Assembly: GCA_015067495.1 (NCBI GenBank) | Contig: SVMI01000012.1 | Span: 1 to 51,719, forward strand | Source: Oscillospiraceae bacterium | GTDB taxonomy: Bacteria; Bacillota; Clostridia; Oscillospirales; Oscillospiraceae | Reading direction: 5' to 3' | Length of the DNA stretch: 51,719 nucleotides | Shown: one piece after another, positions 35,171 to 43,470 of the stretch | How positions within the stretch are numbered: the first letter of the stretch is position 1 | Layout of the letters: each line of letters opens with the position of its first letter | Program-made: the position numbers and the translations under genes | Notes under the pieces: generated by a model | The model's input: only the letters and a program-made list of their open reading frames with translations | The model's database searches: none | What the model was told of the DNA's origin: nothing

Positions 35171-35922
35171 TAGCAATCAAAAATGAACGAGAGCTGAGTC
35201 GGATGCGTCAGGCTTGTAAAATTACCGCGGCGGCCCGTGCCTTGGCAGGGGCAATGGTAAAACCCGGCATCACGACAAAGCAGATCGATCAGGCCGTACA
35301 CGATTATATCGTCAGTCAGGGCGCGAGACCGTCGTTCCTGAACTACAACGGCTATCCGGCAAGTGCCTGCATCTCTGTCAACGGCACGGTGATCCACGGA
35401 ATTCCGGGCGATTACGTCCTGAAAGACGGTGACATCGTCTCCATTGACGTGGGCGCGCACTATCTGGGCTTTCATGGCGATTGCGCAGCGACTTTCCCCT
35501 GCGGCACAGTCAGTGCCGAGGCCGAAAGGCTGATCAATGTCACGAAGCAAAGCTTTTTCGAGGGCATTCGCTTCGCGACCCGCGGACACCGTGTGTCCGA
35601 TATCTCCCACGCCATTCAGACGTATGTGGAGTCTAACGGTTATTCGGTTGTGCGATCCTTCGTAGGTCACGGCGTAGGCGCGCAGCTGCATGAGGAGCCG
35701 GAAGTACCGAATTTCGGTGCGCCCGGACGTGGACCAAGGCTGATCCCCGGCATGACATTAGCCATCGAACCGATGGTGAATGAGGGCGTCCATGACGTCC
35801 GTGTGCTGAAAGATGGCTGGACAACTGTCACAGCTGACGGAAAGCTCTCGGCCCACTATGAAAATACTGTACTCATCACCGACGGCGAGCCGGAAATACT
35901 CACCGTCACTGAAGGACTTTAA
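35167..35922 (+). CDS. map: Type I methionine aminopeptidase
   Basis: Map removes the initiator methionine after deformylation. The 251-residue protein keeps the metal ligands and catalytic histidines in VIHGIPGDYVLKDGDIVSID, GFHGDCAAT, RSFVGHGVGAQLHEEPEVPN, and LAIEPMVNEG. It starts at an ATGA overlap with adk. It acts downstream of Def, encoded 19 kb earlier. Confidence 0.97.
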   Translation: MIAIKNERELSRMRQACKITAAARALAGAMVKPGITTKQIDQAVHDYIVSQGARPSFLNYNGYPASACISVNGTVIHGIPGDYVLKDGDIVSIDVGAHYLGFHGDCAATFPCGTVSAEAERLINVTKQSFFEGIRFATRGHRVSDISHAIQTYVESNGYSVVRSFVGHGVGAQLHEEPEVPNFGAPGRGPRLIPGMTLAIEPMVNEGVHDVRVLKDGWTTVTADGKLSAHYENTVLITDGEPEILTVTEGL

Positions 35923-35924
35923 CT

Positions 35925-36233
35925 ATGGACCCAGAACGATTATCGGATATTCAAATTGCGGATGTGGTGATATCCACAGCCGGTAGGGATAAGGGTAAGC
36001 TGTTCTACGTCATCGACGTTGACCCGGTTTATCTGAACCTGGTGAATGGAAAGGACCGCACACTGGAAAAGCCGAAGCACAAAAAGCGCAGGCATGTAGG
36101 AAAGGTCCTTCGCTCTGAGACCAGAGTCGCCGACAAGCTAAGAAACGGCGACAAAGTGCTCAACAGCGAATTACGAAGAGATCTGGCTTTTTTAAGCCGG
36201 GAAATGCAAAGTAACGACCTAGGAGGTTTCTGA
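35925..36233 (+). CDS. KOW-domain RNA-binding protein
   Basis: The 102-residue protein has a KOW-like segment ([20 protein letters not shown]) followed by a basic stretch ([13 protein letters not shown]). Similar small proteins, related to the L14e/L27e-type KOW family, occur between map and infA in many Bacillota. It is probably a ribosome-associated RNA-binding protein, though no function is established. It starts 2 bp after map; infA follows at once. Confidence 0.85.
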   Translation: MDPERLSDIQIADVVISTAGRDKGKLFYVIDVDPVYLNLVNGKDRTLEKPKHKKRRHVGKVLRSETRVADKLRNGDKVLNSELRRDLAFLSREMQSNDLGGF

Positions 36234-36234
36234 C

Positions 36235-36453
36235 TTGGCAAAAGACGACGTAATCGAGATTGAGGGCATCGTAATCGATGCACTGCCGAATGCAATGTTC
36301 ACAGTTGACATTGGCAACGGACACACCATTCTGGCACACATTTCCGGCAAGCTCAGAATGAACTTTATCAAGATCTTGCCCGGTGACAAGGTAACCGTAC
36401 AAATGTCTCCCTATGATCTGACTCAGGGTCGGATCACCTGGAGAAGTAAGTAA
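36235..36453 (+). CDS. infA: Translation initiation factor IF-1
   Basis: IF-1 binds the 30S A site during initiation. The 72-residue OB-fold protein reads [20 protein letters not shown] and ends [11 protein letters not shown]. The start codon is TTG at 36235, placed 8 bp after TAGGAGG, the only in-frame choice consistent with the family. Confidence 0.97.
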   Translation: MAKDDVIEIEGIVIDALPNAMFTVDIGNGHTILAHISGKLRMNFIKILPGDKVTVQMSPYDLTQGRITWRSK

Positions 36454-36492
36454 AGACTAGAGATTCAATTTCTCATATGGAGGTTCAACAGT

Positions 36493-36606
36493 ATGAAAGT
36501 AAGACCGTCCGTTAAACCCATGTGCGAAAAGTGTAAGATCATCAAGCGCAAGGGTCGCGTTATGGTAATTTGCGAAAACCCCAAGCATAAGCAGAGACAA
36601 GGCTAA
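36493..36606 (+). CDS. rpmJ: 50S ribosomal protein L36
   Basis: The 37-residue protein begins [20 protein letters not shown] and ends with [13 protein letters not shown]. The three cysteines and one histidine form the zinc site of the C+ form of L36. ATATGGAGGTTCAACAGT precedes the ATG. Its position between infA and rpsM is the conserved one. Confidence 0.98.
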   Translation: MKVRPSVKPMCEKCKIIKRKGRVMVICENPKHKQRQG

Positions 36607-36625
36607 TAGGAGGTGCTGACAAAAT

Positions 36626-36994
36626 ATGGCACGTATATCTGGTATTGACCTTCCCCGCGACAAGCGGATCGAAGTTGCACTGACTTATATCTACGGCATC
36701 GGCCCCGCCCGTGCCGCCAAGGTCCTGGCTGACACCGGCATCGACGCCGATATCCGCGTTAAGGATCTGACCGAAGAGCAAGAGGCTCAGCTGCGTGATG
36801 CCATCGAGCATAACTACACCATCGAAGGTGACCTGCGTCGTGAGACCGCTATGAACATCAAGCGTCTCTCCGAAATCGGCTGCTACCGTGGCCTGCGTCA
36901 TCGCCGTGGTCTGCCCGTTCGCGGTCAGCGCACCAAGACCAATGCTCGTACCCGCAAGGGTCCCAAGAAGACCATTGCGAACAAGAAGAAGTAA
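36626..36994 (+). CDS. rpsM: 30S ribosomal protein S13
   Basis: S13 contacts the 50S subunit and P-site tRNA from the 30S head. The 122-residue protein has [32 protein letters not shown] and the basic tail [33 protein letters not shown] precedes the ATG. Confidence 0.98.
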   Translation: MARISGIDLPRDKRIEVALTYIYGIGPARAAKVLADTGIDADIRVKDLTEEQEAQLRDAIEHNYTIEGDLRRETAMNIKRLSEIGCYRGLRHRRGLPVRGQRTKTNARTRKGPKKTIANKKK

Positions 36995-37008
36995 GGAGGG
37001 ATATGTAA

Positions 37009-37410
37009 ATGGCTGCAAAAGCTGCTAAGAAGGTTATCAAGCGCCGTCGCGAGCGTAAGAACATTGAAAAGGGTGCGGCACATATCCGTTCCTCTTTCAA
37101 CAACACCATGGTCACCATTACTGACCTGGAAGGCAATGCCCTGAGCTGGGCTTCCTCCGGCGGTCTGGGCTTCCGTGGTTCCCGTAAGTCCACTCCCTTC
37201 GCTGCACAGACTGCTGCCGAGACCGCTGCTAAGGCTGCGATCGACAACTGTGGTCTGAAGAGCGTCGAGGTCTATGTTAAGGGCCCCGGTCAGGGACGTG
37301 AGGCTGCTATCCGCGCCCTGCAGTCCGCAGGTCTGGAAGTCGTTATGATTAAGGATGTTACCCCCATCCCCCACAATGGCTGCCGTCCCCCCAAGAGACG
37401 TCGTGTCTGA
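37009..37410 (+). CDS. rpsK: 30S ribosomal protein S11
   Basis: S11 forms part of the platform near the mRNA exit. The 133-residue protein contains [18 protein letters not shown], a [14 protein letters not shown] block and the ending [29 protein letters not shown] precedes the ATG. Confidence 0.98.
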   Translation: MAAKAAKKVIKRRRERKNIEKGAAHIRSSFNNTMVTITDLEGNALSWASSGGLGFRGSRKSTPFAAQTAAETAAKAAIDNCGLKSVEVYVKGPGQGREAAIRALQSAGLEVVMIKDVTPIPHNGCRPPKRRRV

Positions 37411-37436
37411 TTTTGCTATAGGAGGAATTTTGCGTT

Positions 37437-38033
37437 ATGGCTAAGAATATGCAGCCCGTTTTGAAGCGTTGCAGAACGCTGGGCGTTTCTCCTGCCGCAA
37501 TGGGTTATTCTAAGACTTCCAACAAGAATCCCGGCGGACAGAGAAGAGCTAAGAAGTCTGAGTATGCTACTCAGCTGACCGAAAAGCAGAAGGTCAAATT
37601 CGTTTACGGTATTCAGGAAAAGCAGTTCCGTAACTACTACGACAGAGCTTCCCGTATGGAAGGCAACACCGGTGAGGAGCTGCTGACCTTCGTGGAGCGC
37701 CGTCTGGACAACGTAGTTTATCGTCTGGGCTTTGCGAACTCCCGCCGCCAGGCTCGCCAGCTGGTGAACCATGGTCACTTCACCGTGAACGGCAAGCGCG
37801 TGAACATCCCCAGCTACCTGGTTAAGGTTGGCGATGTCATCGCTGTTTCCGAAAAGAGTGCTTCCAACAACTTCTTCAAGAAGCTGAAGGAGGACGATGT
37901 GTTTGTTGCTGCTCCCAAGTGGCTGGACCGTGACAAGGCTACCCTCCAGGGTAAGGTCGTTGCTATGCCCACACAGGCGGATATCGACTTCGACATCGCT
38001 GTACACCTGATCGTCGAGTTGTACTCCAAGTAA
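37437..38033 (+). CDS. rpsD: 30S ribosomal protein S4, zinc-free type
   Basis: S4 nucleates 30S assembly. The 198-residue protein has KQKVKFVYGIQEKQFRNYYD and the S4 domain ERRLDNVVYRLGFANSRRQA. Only one cysteine (KRCRTLG) remains in the N-terminus, so this is the C-minus form. In Bacillus subtilis rpsD is separate; here it lies in the alpha operon, as in most bacteria. Confidence 0.97.
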   Translation: MAKNMQPVLKRCRTLGVSPAAMGYSKTSNKNPGGQRRAKKSEYATQLTEKQKVKFVYGIQEKQFRNYYDRASRMEGNTGEELLTFVERRLDNVVYRLGFANSRRQARQLVNHGHFTVNGKRVNIPSYLVKVGDVIAVSEKSASNNFFKKLKEDDVFVAAPKWLDRDKATLQGKVVAMPTQADIDFDIAVHLIVELYSK

Positions 38034-38063
38034 TCGGCCTCCTGTTGTACGAATGTTAGTCCA

Positions 38064-38083
38064 ATGGGGCATCCTTGCCCCAT
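38064..38083 (+). other. Hairpin between rpsD and rpoA
   Basis: ATGGGGC (38064-38070), loop ATCCTT, GCCCCAT (38077-38083), not followed by a U-tract. It could be an mRNA processing or stabilising element ahead of rpoA. Confidence 0.5.
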
Positions 38084-38107
38084 ACTTGAGAAGGAGGGTA
38101 ATGTTTC

Positions 38108-39067
38108 ATGGTAGAAATCGAAAAGCCTCGCATTAATTGCATGGATGACGTCAATGACATCTCCTACGGCAAGTATGTGGTCGAGCCGCTGGAACGTGGC
38201 TACGGCATGACTCTGGGCAATTCTCTGCGCCGGATCCTGCTGTCCAGCCTGCCCGGTTATGCTGCAACTTCCGTAAAGATCGCAGGTGTTCAGCATGAGT
38301 TCTCCACCATCCCCGGTGTGACCGAGGATGTCACTGAGATCGTTCTGAACGTCAAGCGCATGATCGTGAAGCTGCACGGTCAGGGTGTCAAGACCGTTTA
38401 TATCGATGCTGTCGGTCCCTGTGAAGTGACCGCAGGTGATATTAAGGCGAATGGCGAAGTCGAGATTTTGAACCCCGAGCTGCATATCTGCACTCTGGGT
38501 GAAGATGCCACTTTCAATATGGAGATCACCCTGTCTGAAGGTCGCGGCTATGTTTCTGCTGACCGCAACAAGACTGCTCAGACCGTTATCGGTGTGATTC
38601 CCATCGACTCCATTTATTCCCCTGTCAAAAAGGTGAATTACACTGTGGAGCCCACTCGTGTCGGTGATAAGACCGACTTCGACAAACTGACCCTTGAGGT
38701 CTGGACAGATTCCACCATTTCCGCCAAGGATGCTGTTTCTCTGGGCGCAAAGATCTTGTCTGACCACCTGACTGTGTTCACGAACCTGTCTGAGACCCTC
38801 AGCACCGGTTCCACCGTCGTGGAGAAGACTTCTGACCGTCCCGATGCAAAGCTGTCCATGACGATCGATGAGCTGGATCTGTCTGTTCGGAGCTTCAACT
38901 GCCTGAAGCGCGCCAACATCAACACCGTTGCTGATCTGATCAGCAAGACTGGTGAGGACATGATGAAGGTTCGTAACATGGGCAAGAAGTCCCTGGACGA
39001 GGTTCAGAAGAAGCTGGAGATGATGGGTCTTTCCCTCGCCAGCGAAGATTCTGGCAGCAGCACCTAA
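38108..39067 (+). CDS. rpoA: RNA polymerase alpha subunit
   Basis: Alpha dimerises to seed RNA polymerase assembly, and its C-terminal domain contacts activators and UP elements. The 319-residue protein has [20 protein letters not shown] in the N-terminal domain and [19 protein letters not shown] plus [13 protein letters not shown] in the C-terminal domain. AGAAGGAGGGTAATGTTTC precedes the ATG. Confidence 0.98.
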   Translation: MVEIEKPRINCMDDVNDISYGKYVVEPLERGYGMTLGNSLRRILLSSLPGYAATSVKIAGVQHEFSTIPGVTEDVTEIVLNVKRMIVKLHGQGVKTVYIDAVGPCEVTAGDIKANGEVEILNPELHICTLGEDATFNMEITLSEGRGYVSADRNKTAQTVIGVIPIDSIYSPVKKVNYTVEPTRVGDKTDFDKLTLEVWTDSTISAKDAVSLGAKILSDHLTVFTNLSETLSTGSTVVEKTSDRPDAKLSMTIDELDLSVRSFNCLKRANINTVADLISKTGEDMMKVRNMGKKSLDEVQKKLEMMGLSLASEDSGSST

Positions 39068-39097
39068 GTCAACCTTTCAAAGAAGGAGGAAATGTTC

Positions 39098-39439
39098 ATG
39101 TTCGGAACTCGTAAGCTGGGTAAGACCAGCACTCAGAGAAAAGCTCTGCTGCGTCAGCAGGTGACCGATCTGCTGGAAAACGGCAAGATGGAGACCACCT
39201 TCTATCGCGCAAAGGAAGTTCAGCCTGTTGTTGAGAAGATGATCACCCTTGGCAAGAAGGGCGGTCTGTTCAACTACCGCAGAGCACTGGCTTTCATCAC
39301 TAAGGAGGACGTTGCTCACAAGCTGTTCAACGAGATCGCTCCCAAGTATGCAGAGCGTAACGGTGGTTACACTCGCGTCACCCGCACCGGCGCTCGCCGT
39401 GGCGATGCCGCTGAGATGGCAATCATCGAACTGGTTTAA
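39098..39439 (+). CDS. rplQ: 50S ribosomal protein L17
   Basis: The 113-residue protein has [40 protein letters not shown] and the ending [15 protein letters not shown] 39098 is chosen over ATG 39092, because AAGGAGG at 39083-39089 is 8 bp from the former and only 2 bp from the latter. It is the last gene of the ribosomal operon. Confidence 0.96.
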   Translation: MFGTRKLGKTSTQRKALLRQQVTDLLENGKMETTFYRAKEVQPVVEKMITLGKKGGLFNYRRALAFITKEDVAHKLFNEIAPKYAERNGGYTRVTRTGARRGDAAEMAIIELV

Positions 39440-39448
39440 TTTCATATA

Positions 39449-39479
39449 AAAATGGCGTGCCGCAAGGCACGCCATTTTT
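39449..39479 (+). terminator. Terminator of the ribosomal operon
   Basis: ATGGCGTGCC (39452-39461), loop GCAA, GGCACGCCAT (39466-39475), then TTTT. It has an A-run before and a U-run after the perfect stem, with a stable GNRA-type loop. Confidence 0.95.
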
Positions 39480-39512
39480 GTTGCTGAAGCCAAATGGCGG
39501 CTTGCAAGCGGA

Positions 39513-39541
39513 TTGACACCGAATTCAGTTTGTGCGATAAT
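39513..39541 (+). promoter_or_regulatory. Promoter of the AraC-family regulator
   Basis: TTGACA (39513-39518), 17 bp, GATAAT (39536-39541). A perfect palindrome AGAACGTTCT (39563-39572) lies between the start point and the ribosome binding site and may be an operator. Confidence 0.75.
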
Positions 39542-39583
39542 AGAATGGGCGTGGGTTTATAGAGAACGTTCTGGAGGTGCGCT

Positions 39584-40456
39584 ATGCGAGTTTATAAAAC
39601 CGAAGAATTTATGAAGAAAAGCAAATGGCTGCACATTTCTAAGAGCAACAAGGCATCCAATACCAAGGAGTTTGTGGCGCATACCCATGAGTTTATTGAG
39701 ATCGTTTATGTTTTGTCCGGGGAAATGACCCATGTGATCGACGGACAGTCGTATGATGCCAAGCATGGCGACGTGTTGTTTATGAACTATGGTTGCACGC
39801 ACAGCTTTTCTGCCCAGTCTGAATATTCGTATGTCAATGTGCTTTTCTCGCCGGAGCGAATGAGCGAGGAAATTGTCACACCTGCAAATATTTTTTCTGT
39901 TTTGTGCCTGACATCCTTTAACGAAATGACATGCGATTCCGATTTTGGTTGGGTCAGGTTTGAAGGTGCGCAGCGGCAGGAAATCGAAAACATCCTCCTG
40001 ACCATGCTGCGGGAATACCAAGAACGCCAAACCTCGTGGGAAACGGTGTTAGGAAATTATTTTAACACATTTATTATCAAGATGCTTCGCAAATATGAGA
40101 TGGAAATGCTCACATTTGACGTTAACGATGTTTGGAGCAGCCTATCTGCCTATATTGAATCGAATTTGAATTCCAAAATCAAGCTGACCGATCTGGCGCA
40201 AAGATGTTTTTACAATCCGTCCTATTTCAGCCGGGCGTTTAAGGAGAGATTTGGCGTTTCCCTTGTGGAATATGTGGCAAGAAAACGGTTGGATCGGGCT
40301 GTTGATTTGCTGCAAAATACAGACCTTTCCTTGGATGAAATTGCATGGCAAGCGGGTTTTCCTGATAGCAAAAGCCTATATCACGCATTCTCCCGCTACC
40401 TGAATGCAACACCCTCCCAATATCAAAAGGTAAAAAAACGGGAGGAAAAGAAGTAA
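39584..40456 (+). CDS. AraC-family transcriptional regulator
   Basis: The 290-residue protein has an N-terminal cupin-like sensing domain (VAHTHEFIEIVYVLSGEMTH, residues about 27-90). The C-terminal double helix-turn-helix has KLTDLAQRCFYNPSYFSRAF and FPDSKSLYHAFSRYLNATPS. It probably binds a sugar or glycan breakdown product. CTGGAGGTGCGCT precedes ATG 39584. It lies 69 bp upstream of an ADP-ribosylglycohydrolase-family gene on the same strand, the most likely target. The base composition is more AT-rich than the ribosomal operon before it. Confidence 0.88.
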   Translation: MRVYKTEEFMKKSKWLHISKSNKASNTKEFVAHTHEFIEIVYVLSGEMTHVIDGQSYDAKHGDVLFMNYGCTHSFSAQSEYSYVNVLFSPERMSEEIVTPANIFSVLCLTSFNEMTCDSDFGWVRFEGAQRQEIENILLTMLREYQERQTSWETVLGNYFNTFIIKMLRKYEMEMLTFDVNDVWSSLSAYIESNLNSKIKLTDLAQRCFYNPSYFSRAFKERFGVSLVEYVARKRLDRAVDLLQNTDLSLDEIAWQAGFPDSKSLYHAFSRYLNATPSQYQKVKKREEKK

Positions 40457-40466
40457 AGGATTTGCA

Positions 40467-40496
40467 TTTACAAAGCCTTCTTACTTATGGTACAGT
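40467..40496 (+). promoter_or_regulatory. Weak promoter before the ADP-ribosylglycohydrolase gene
   Basis: TTTACA (40467-40472), 18 bp, TACAGT (40491-40496). A poor match, as expected for an activator-dependent promoter. The gene could instead be read through from the AraC gene, as no terminator separates them. Confidence 0.35.
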
Positions 40497-40525
40497 AGAT
40501 GTATCATGAGCAAGGGGGCTTTTGC

Positions 40526-42007
40526 ATGATCACTCGAATCAATACAAAACTGAACAAAGCTGAATATCGCGACTGCGTGCATGCCTGCTGGGTCGGAAAA
40601 AATATTGGCGGCACGATGGGAGCGCCCTACGAGGGTGTGCGCAAAACGCTGAACATTCAAGGCTTTACCACTGAGGCGGGCAAGCCGATGCCGAATGATG
40701 ATCTTGATCTGCAGCTTGTTTGGCTGCATGCTATGGAAGAGGTTGGTCCCTTGGCGATCAATGCAGCGATGCTGGGCGAATTTTGGCGTACAGTCATTGT
40801 TCCGAATTGGAATGAGTATGGCATCGGCAAAAACAATATGCGTCGGGGTTTGACGCCACCTATTTCGGGTGATTATCAAAACTCGTGGAGGGATTCCAAC
40901 GGCGCATGGATCCGCACGGAAGTCTGGGCGTGTATGGCACCCGGCTGTCCCGCATTGGCAGCGAAATATGCCATGGAGGATGCGAAGGTAGACCATGGCG
41001 CTGGAGAAGGATCGGTTGCAGCGGCATTTGTGGCAGCAATGCAGTCAGCGGCATTCGTCATCAAAGACATAAGAAGCTGTATTGAATTGGGACTCGCCGC
41101 GATTCCCGAAAAAACCCGAATGGCAGACAGTATTCGCTTTGCTTTAGGTTGCTACGATCAGGGAATGGATGCTATGGATGCCAGAAATGCCGTTCTCGAA
41201 CGGAATGCGGACATTGGCAACGGATGGTTTGAGTCGCCTTCCAACGTGTCCTACGCCGTAATCGGTCTTTTATGGGGGCAGGGAGACTTCAAAAAAGCCA
41301 TGATAACAGCCATCAACTGCGGTGATGACACGGATTGCACGGGCGCAACCGTTGGTGCAACCATGGGAATTTTGGGTGGAATGAACGCAATTCCTGAAGA
41401 TTGGAGCGCTCACATCGGCGATGAGATCGTGACGATCTCCATCAATCGCAGTGACCGCCGCGTGGGTAGATCCCTCCCCGAGACCTGCACAGAACTGACC
41501 GAACGGGTAATGCTGCAGACACCCCATGTCTTGTTTGCAAATCATTGCACGGTCCAGCTGACAGAGGGCGCATCGGAAATTCCTGAAGACGCACAGGCGG
41601 AGCTGCTGAAGCAGTGTCAGCAATTGAATAAACAGACGGATTTTCGACCGTTTTCTGCACATTATGAGTCTGCCGTACTGATGGCGGATGTGTTTTATGA
41701 CAGTGCGCCTGATATTTGTGCAGGAGAAGAGAAAACACTGGAGTTTGTTGTTTGGGCAAGAAGAGGGCTGGGAGATGAGTGCATCAATCTGACTTGCCGC
41801 TGGTGGCTGCCGGAGGGATTCAAGATTACGGAAGGACGCAGCGCGATCCTTTTGAGTAATGGCAATGCCCATCACGACGGCAAGGCAAGATTCTCCTTTA
41901 CGATCAAGGCGGGAGATGTGCTTGCACCGATAAATCGCTGCGTGCTGGAGATCGTCCCGGAGGGAAGAAGCACAGTACTTTACGTTCCAATCGTATTTTT
42001 GAGCTGA
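40526..42007 (+). CDS. ADP-ribosylglycohydrolase family protein
   Basis: The 493-residue product has an N-terminal ADP-ribosylglycohydrolase-like fold. Its diagnostic signs are ACWVGKNIGGTMGAPYEG (residues about 16-33), PNDDLDLQL, and the metal-binding NCGDDTDCTGATVGATMG. A C-terminal beta-rich domain of about 150 residues (from about residue 340) is not part of the classical enzyme. Proteins of this architecture are common beside carbohydrate genes in gut bacteria and may cleave N-glycosidic bonds of compounds other than ADP-ribosyl proteins. ATG 40526 follows AAGGGGG; an ATG at 40499 has no such site. No signal peptide is present, so it is cytoplasmic. Confidence 0.85.
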   Translation: MITRINTKLNKAEYRDCVHACWVGKNIGGTMGAPYEGVRKTLNIQGFTTEAGKPMPNDDLDLQLVWLHAMEEVGPLAINAAMLGEFWRTVIVPNWNEYGIGKNNMRRGLTPPISGDYQNSWRDSNGAWIRTEVWACMAPGCPALAAKYAMEDAKVDHGAGEGSVAAAFVAAMQSAAFVIKDIRSCIELGLAAIPEKTRMADSIRFALGCYDQGMDAMDARNAVLERNADIGNGWFESPSNVSYAVIGLLWGQGDFKKAMITAINCGDDTDCTGATVGATMGILGGMNAIPEDWSAHIGDEIVTISINRSDRRVGRSLPETCTELTERVMLQTPHVLFANHCTVQLTEGASEIPEDAQAELLKQCQQLNKQTDFRPFSAHYESAVLMADVFYDSAPDICAGEEKTLEFVVWARRGLGDECINLTCRWWLPEGFKITEGRSAILLSNGNAHHDGKARFSFTIKAGDVLAPINRCVLEIVPEGRSTVLYVPIVFLS

Positions 42008-42015
42008 TGTTCCAT

Positions 42016-42051
42016 GAAAAAAGCAGAGATGCATTTGATCTCTGCTTTTTT
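42016..42051. terminator. Bidirectional terminator between convergent genes
   Basis: AAAAAGCAGAGAT ends at 42030, loop GCATTTG, ATCTCTGCTTTTT (42038-42050). A/T runs on both sides allow function for the + strand hydrolase and the - strand DeoR gene. Confidence 0.88.
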
Positions 42052-42055
42052 ATTA

Positions 42056-42763
42056 TCATATATCAGACTTTAGAAGCAGTATAACATTCTCGTCTTCGGT
42101 TACGTTGCAAATATTGAAACGTGATCTGGTGTGCAATTTGGAGTGATCGGCGAGAATGATGCATTTTTCGGCATTGGCTAACGCAATTTTACATAATTGA
42201 GCAGAGTGTTCCCGCAGAACGGAAATTGTACCATCGTCATCGATACCATCGCAGCCGATAAAAGCGATGTCATAGTTAAACTGGCGGAAGAAATTTTCAG
42301 ACGCATGACCGATGAGTATCTTGTCTGCCGCAAAACATTCACCACCGCAAATGGTGCAGCGGATTTGCATATCGGATAACGTTGTTAGAAATTGAAGCGA
42401 ATCAGTCAGGATGTGCAGATTTTTGTGTTCTTTCAGGAACGGAAGCAAATAGGCGCAGGAGGAGTTGCCGCATAGCAAAATTGTTTGATCATCACGCAAA
42501 TATGCAGCTGCACGGCGTGCCAGTTCCCGTTTTTCCTGCTCATTCATATACATGCGCTGATCAATTGGATATTGTTCGGTGCAGCACATTGCAATTGCAC
42601 CACCACGATATCGATGTAAATATCCCTCGTTTTCTAATTTGACCAAATCGCGCCGGATGGTCATTTCTGTGAAGTATAAGGTCTCTGCCAAGGCTTTAAC
42701 AGAAACACGCTGCTTCTGATTTACCAATTCAACAATCTGTTTTTGACGCTCGTTTAGTTTCAT
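42056..42763 (-). CDS. DeoR/GlpR-family transcriptional repressor
   Basis: The 235-residue protein has the DeoR helix-turn-helix at its N-terminus (LNERQKQIVELVNQ, VSVKALAETLYFTEMTIRRD, residues 3-40). A sugar-phosphate-sensing domain follows (TLLCGNSS-like region, FIGCDGIDDDGTIS, CIILADHSK). DeoR-type repressors usually respond to phosphorylated sugars, fitting the nearby amino-sugar phosphate enzymes. The start is ATG 42763 with GGAGGGCC upstream. Two direct and one inverted ATGTTCG elements lie just upstream and are likely its own operator. Confidence 0.93.
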   Translation of the reverse strand: MKLNERQKQIVELVNQKQRVSVKALAETLYFTEMTIRRDLVKLENEGYLHRYRGGAIAMCCTEQYPIDQRMYMNEQEKRELARRAAAYLRDDQTILLCGNSSCAYLLPFLKEHKNLHILTDSLQFLTTLSDMQIRCTICGGECFAADKILIGHASENFFRQFNYDIAFIGCDGIDDDGTISVLREHSAQLCKIALANAEKCIILADHSKLHTRSRFNICNVTEDENVILLLKSDI

Positions 42764-42776
42764 GCTGGCCCTCCCA

Positions 42777-42815
42777 ATGTTCGTGGAAATGTTCGAAGTG
42801 CTTTGAAACGAACAT
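42777..42815. promoter_or_regulatory. Candidate DeoR operator
   Basis: ATGTTCG occurs at 42777-42783 and again at 42789-42795, and its reverse complement CGAACAT at 42809-42815. The last two form an inverted repeat separated by 13 bp, and the first is a direct copy shifted by 12 bp, about one helical turn. It sits in the divergent region between the DeoR gene and the YgjV-family gene, ideal for autoregulation and control of both. Confidence 0.6.
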
Positions 42816-42888
42816 GTATTGCGTTTGAAATGTTGCTGTGTTATTATTCTAGCATAGATATTTTAAATTGCAAGTGGGAGGCGTCTAT

Positions 42889-43425
42889 ATGCCGGAGTTC
42901 GACAATGTCTACATGATTGCCCAATTGATTGGCGTTTTCGGAACGGTTGCAGTCATGGTTGGTATGCAGCAGAAGAAATATAACAGGATCGTCTTCTGCA
43001 AAATTATCAACGAATTTATGGCGAGTATTCATTATTTTCTGATCGGTGGTTATACCGGCATGGTAATCAATTTTGCCAGCTGCCTGACAAATGGCGTTTA
43101 CTGGTACAGAATTACCAAGGGAAAAAGTACGCTGATTTTTCAAATTTTATTCGGAGCATTGTTTGTGACTTTGGGTGCGTTATCATGGCAGGGTCCGATC
43201 AGCACCTTTGTGATCTTGGCAAAGTTGATTTCGTCGGTTTCTTTGGGTATAAAAACACCACGGACGATCCGCTTTTTGAACCTGATCAGCAATCCCTGTT
43301 GGTTGGTTTATAATCTTTATATGGGATCGGTTGCGGGAATCATTACGGATTCTTTGGTGCTGGCATCAACGATCATTGCTGTTGTGCGTTTGGATATTCT
43401 CAAGCAAAAGGAAATTGCAAAATAA
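42889..43425 (+). CDS. YgjV-family inner membrane protein
   Basis: The 178-residue protein is almost entirely hydrophobic, with about five or six membrane segments. It resembles the YgjV family: LIGVFGTVAVMVGMQQKKYN at the N-terminus and NEFMASIHYFLIGGYTGMVI in the middle. NLISNPCWLVYNLYMGSVAG follows near the C-terminus. The function of the family is unknown. ATG 42889 lies behind GTGGGAGGCGTCTAT. It diverges from the DeoR gene and may be under its control, which would make it a candidate transport or sensing component of this region. Confidence 0.85.
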   Translation: MPEFDNVYMIAQLIGVFGTVAVMVGMQQKKYNRIVFCKIINEFMASIHYFLIGGYTGMVINFASCLTNGVYWYRITKGKSTLIFQILFGALFVTLGALSWQGPISTFVILAKLISSVSLGIKTPRTIRFLNLISNPCWLVYNLYMGSVAGIITDSLVLASTIIAVVRLDILKQKEIAK

Positions 43426-43429
43426 AAGG

Positions 43430-43469
43430 AAATCCCAACTTGTGCAGTTGCACAAGTTGGGATTTTGTC
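43430..43469. terminator. Bidirectional terminator between YgjV and esterase genes
   Basis: AAATCCCAACTTGTGC pairs with GCACAAGTTGGGATTT around a short loop (about 43430-43464). It serves the + strand YgjV gene and the - strand esterase gene that meet here. Confidence 0.88.
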
Positions 43470-43470
43470 A

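Noticed and set aside
42777..42815. SOS (LexA) box reading of the CGAAC/GTTCG elements
   Set aside because: The arms point the wrong way (GTTCG before CGAAC) and the spacing does not match the CGAAC-N4-GTTCG box.
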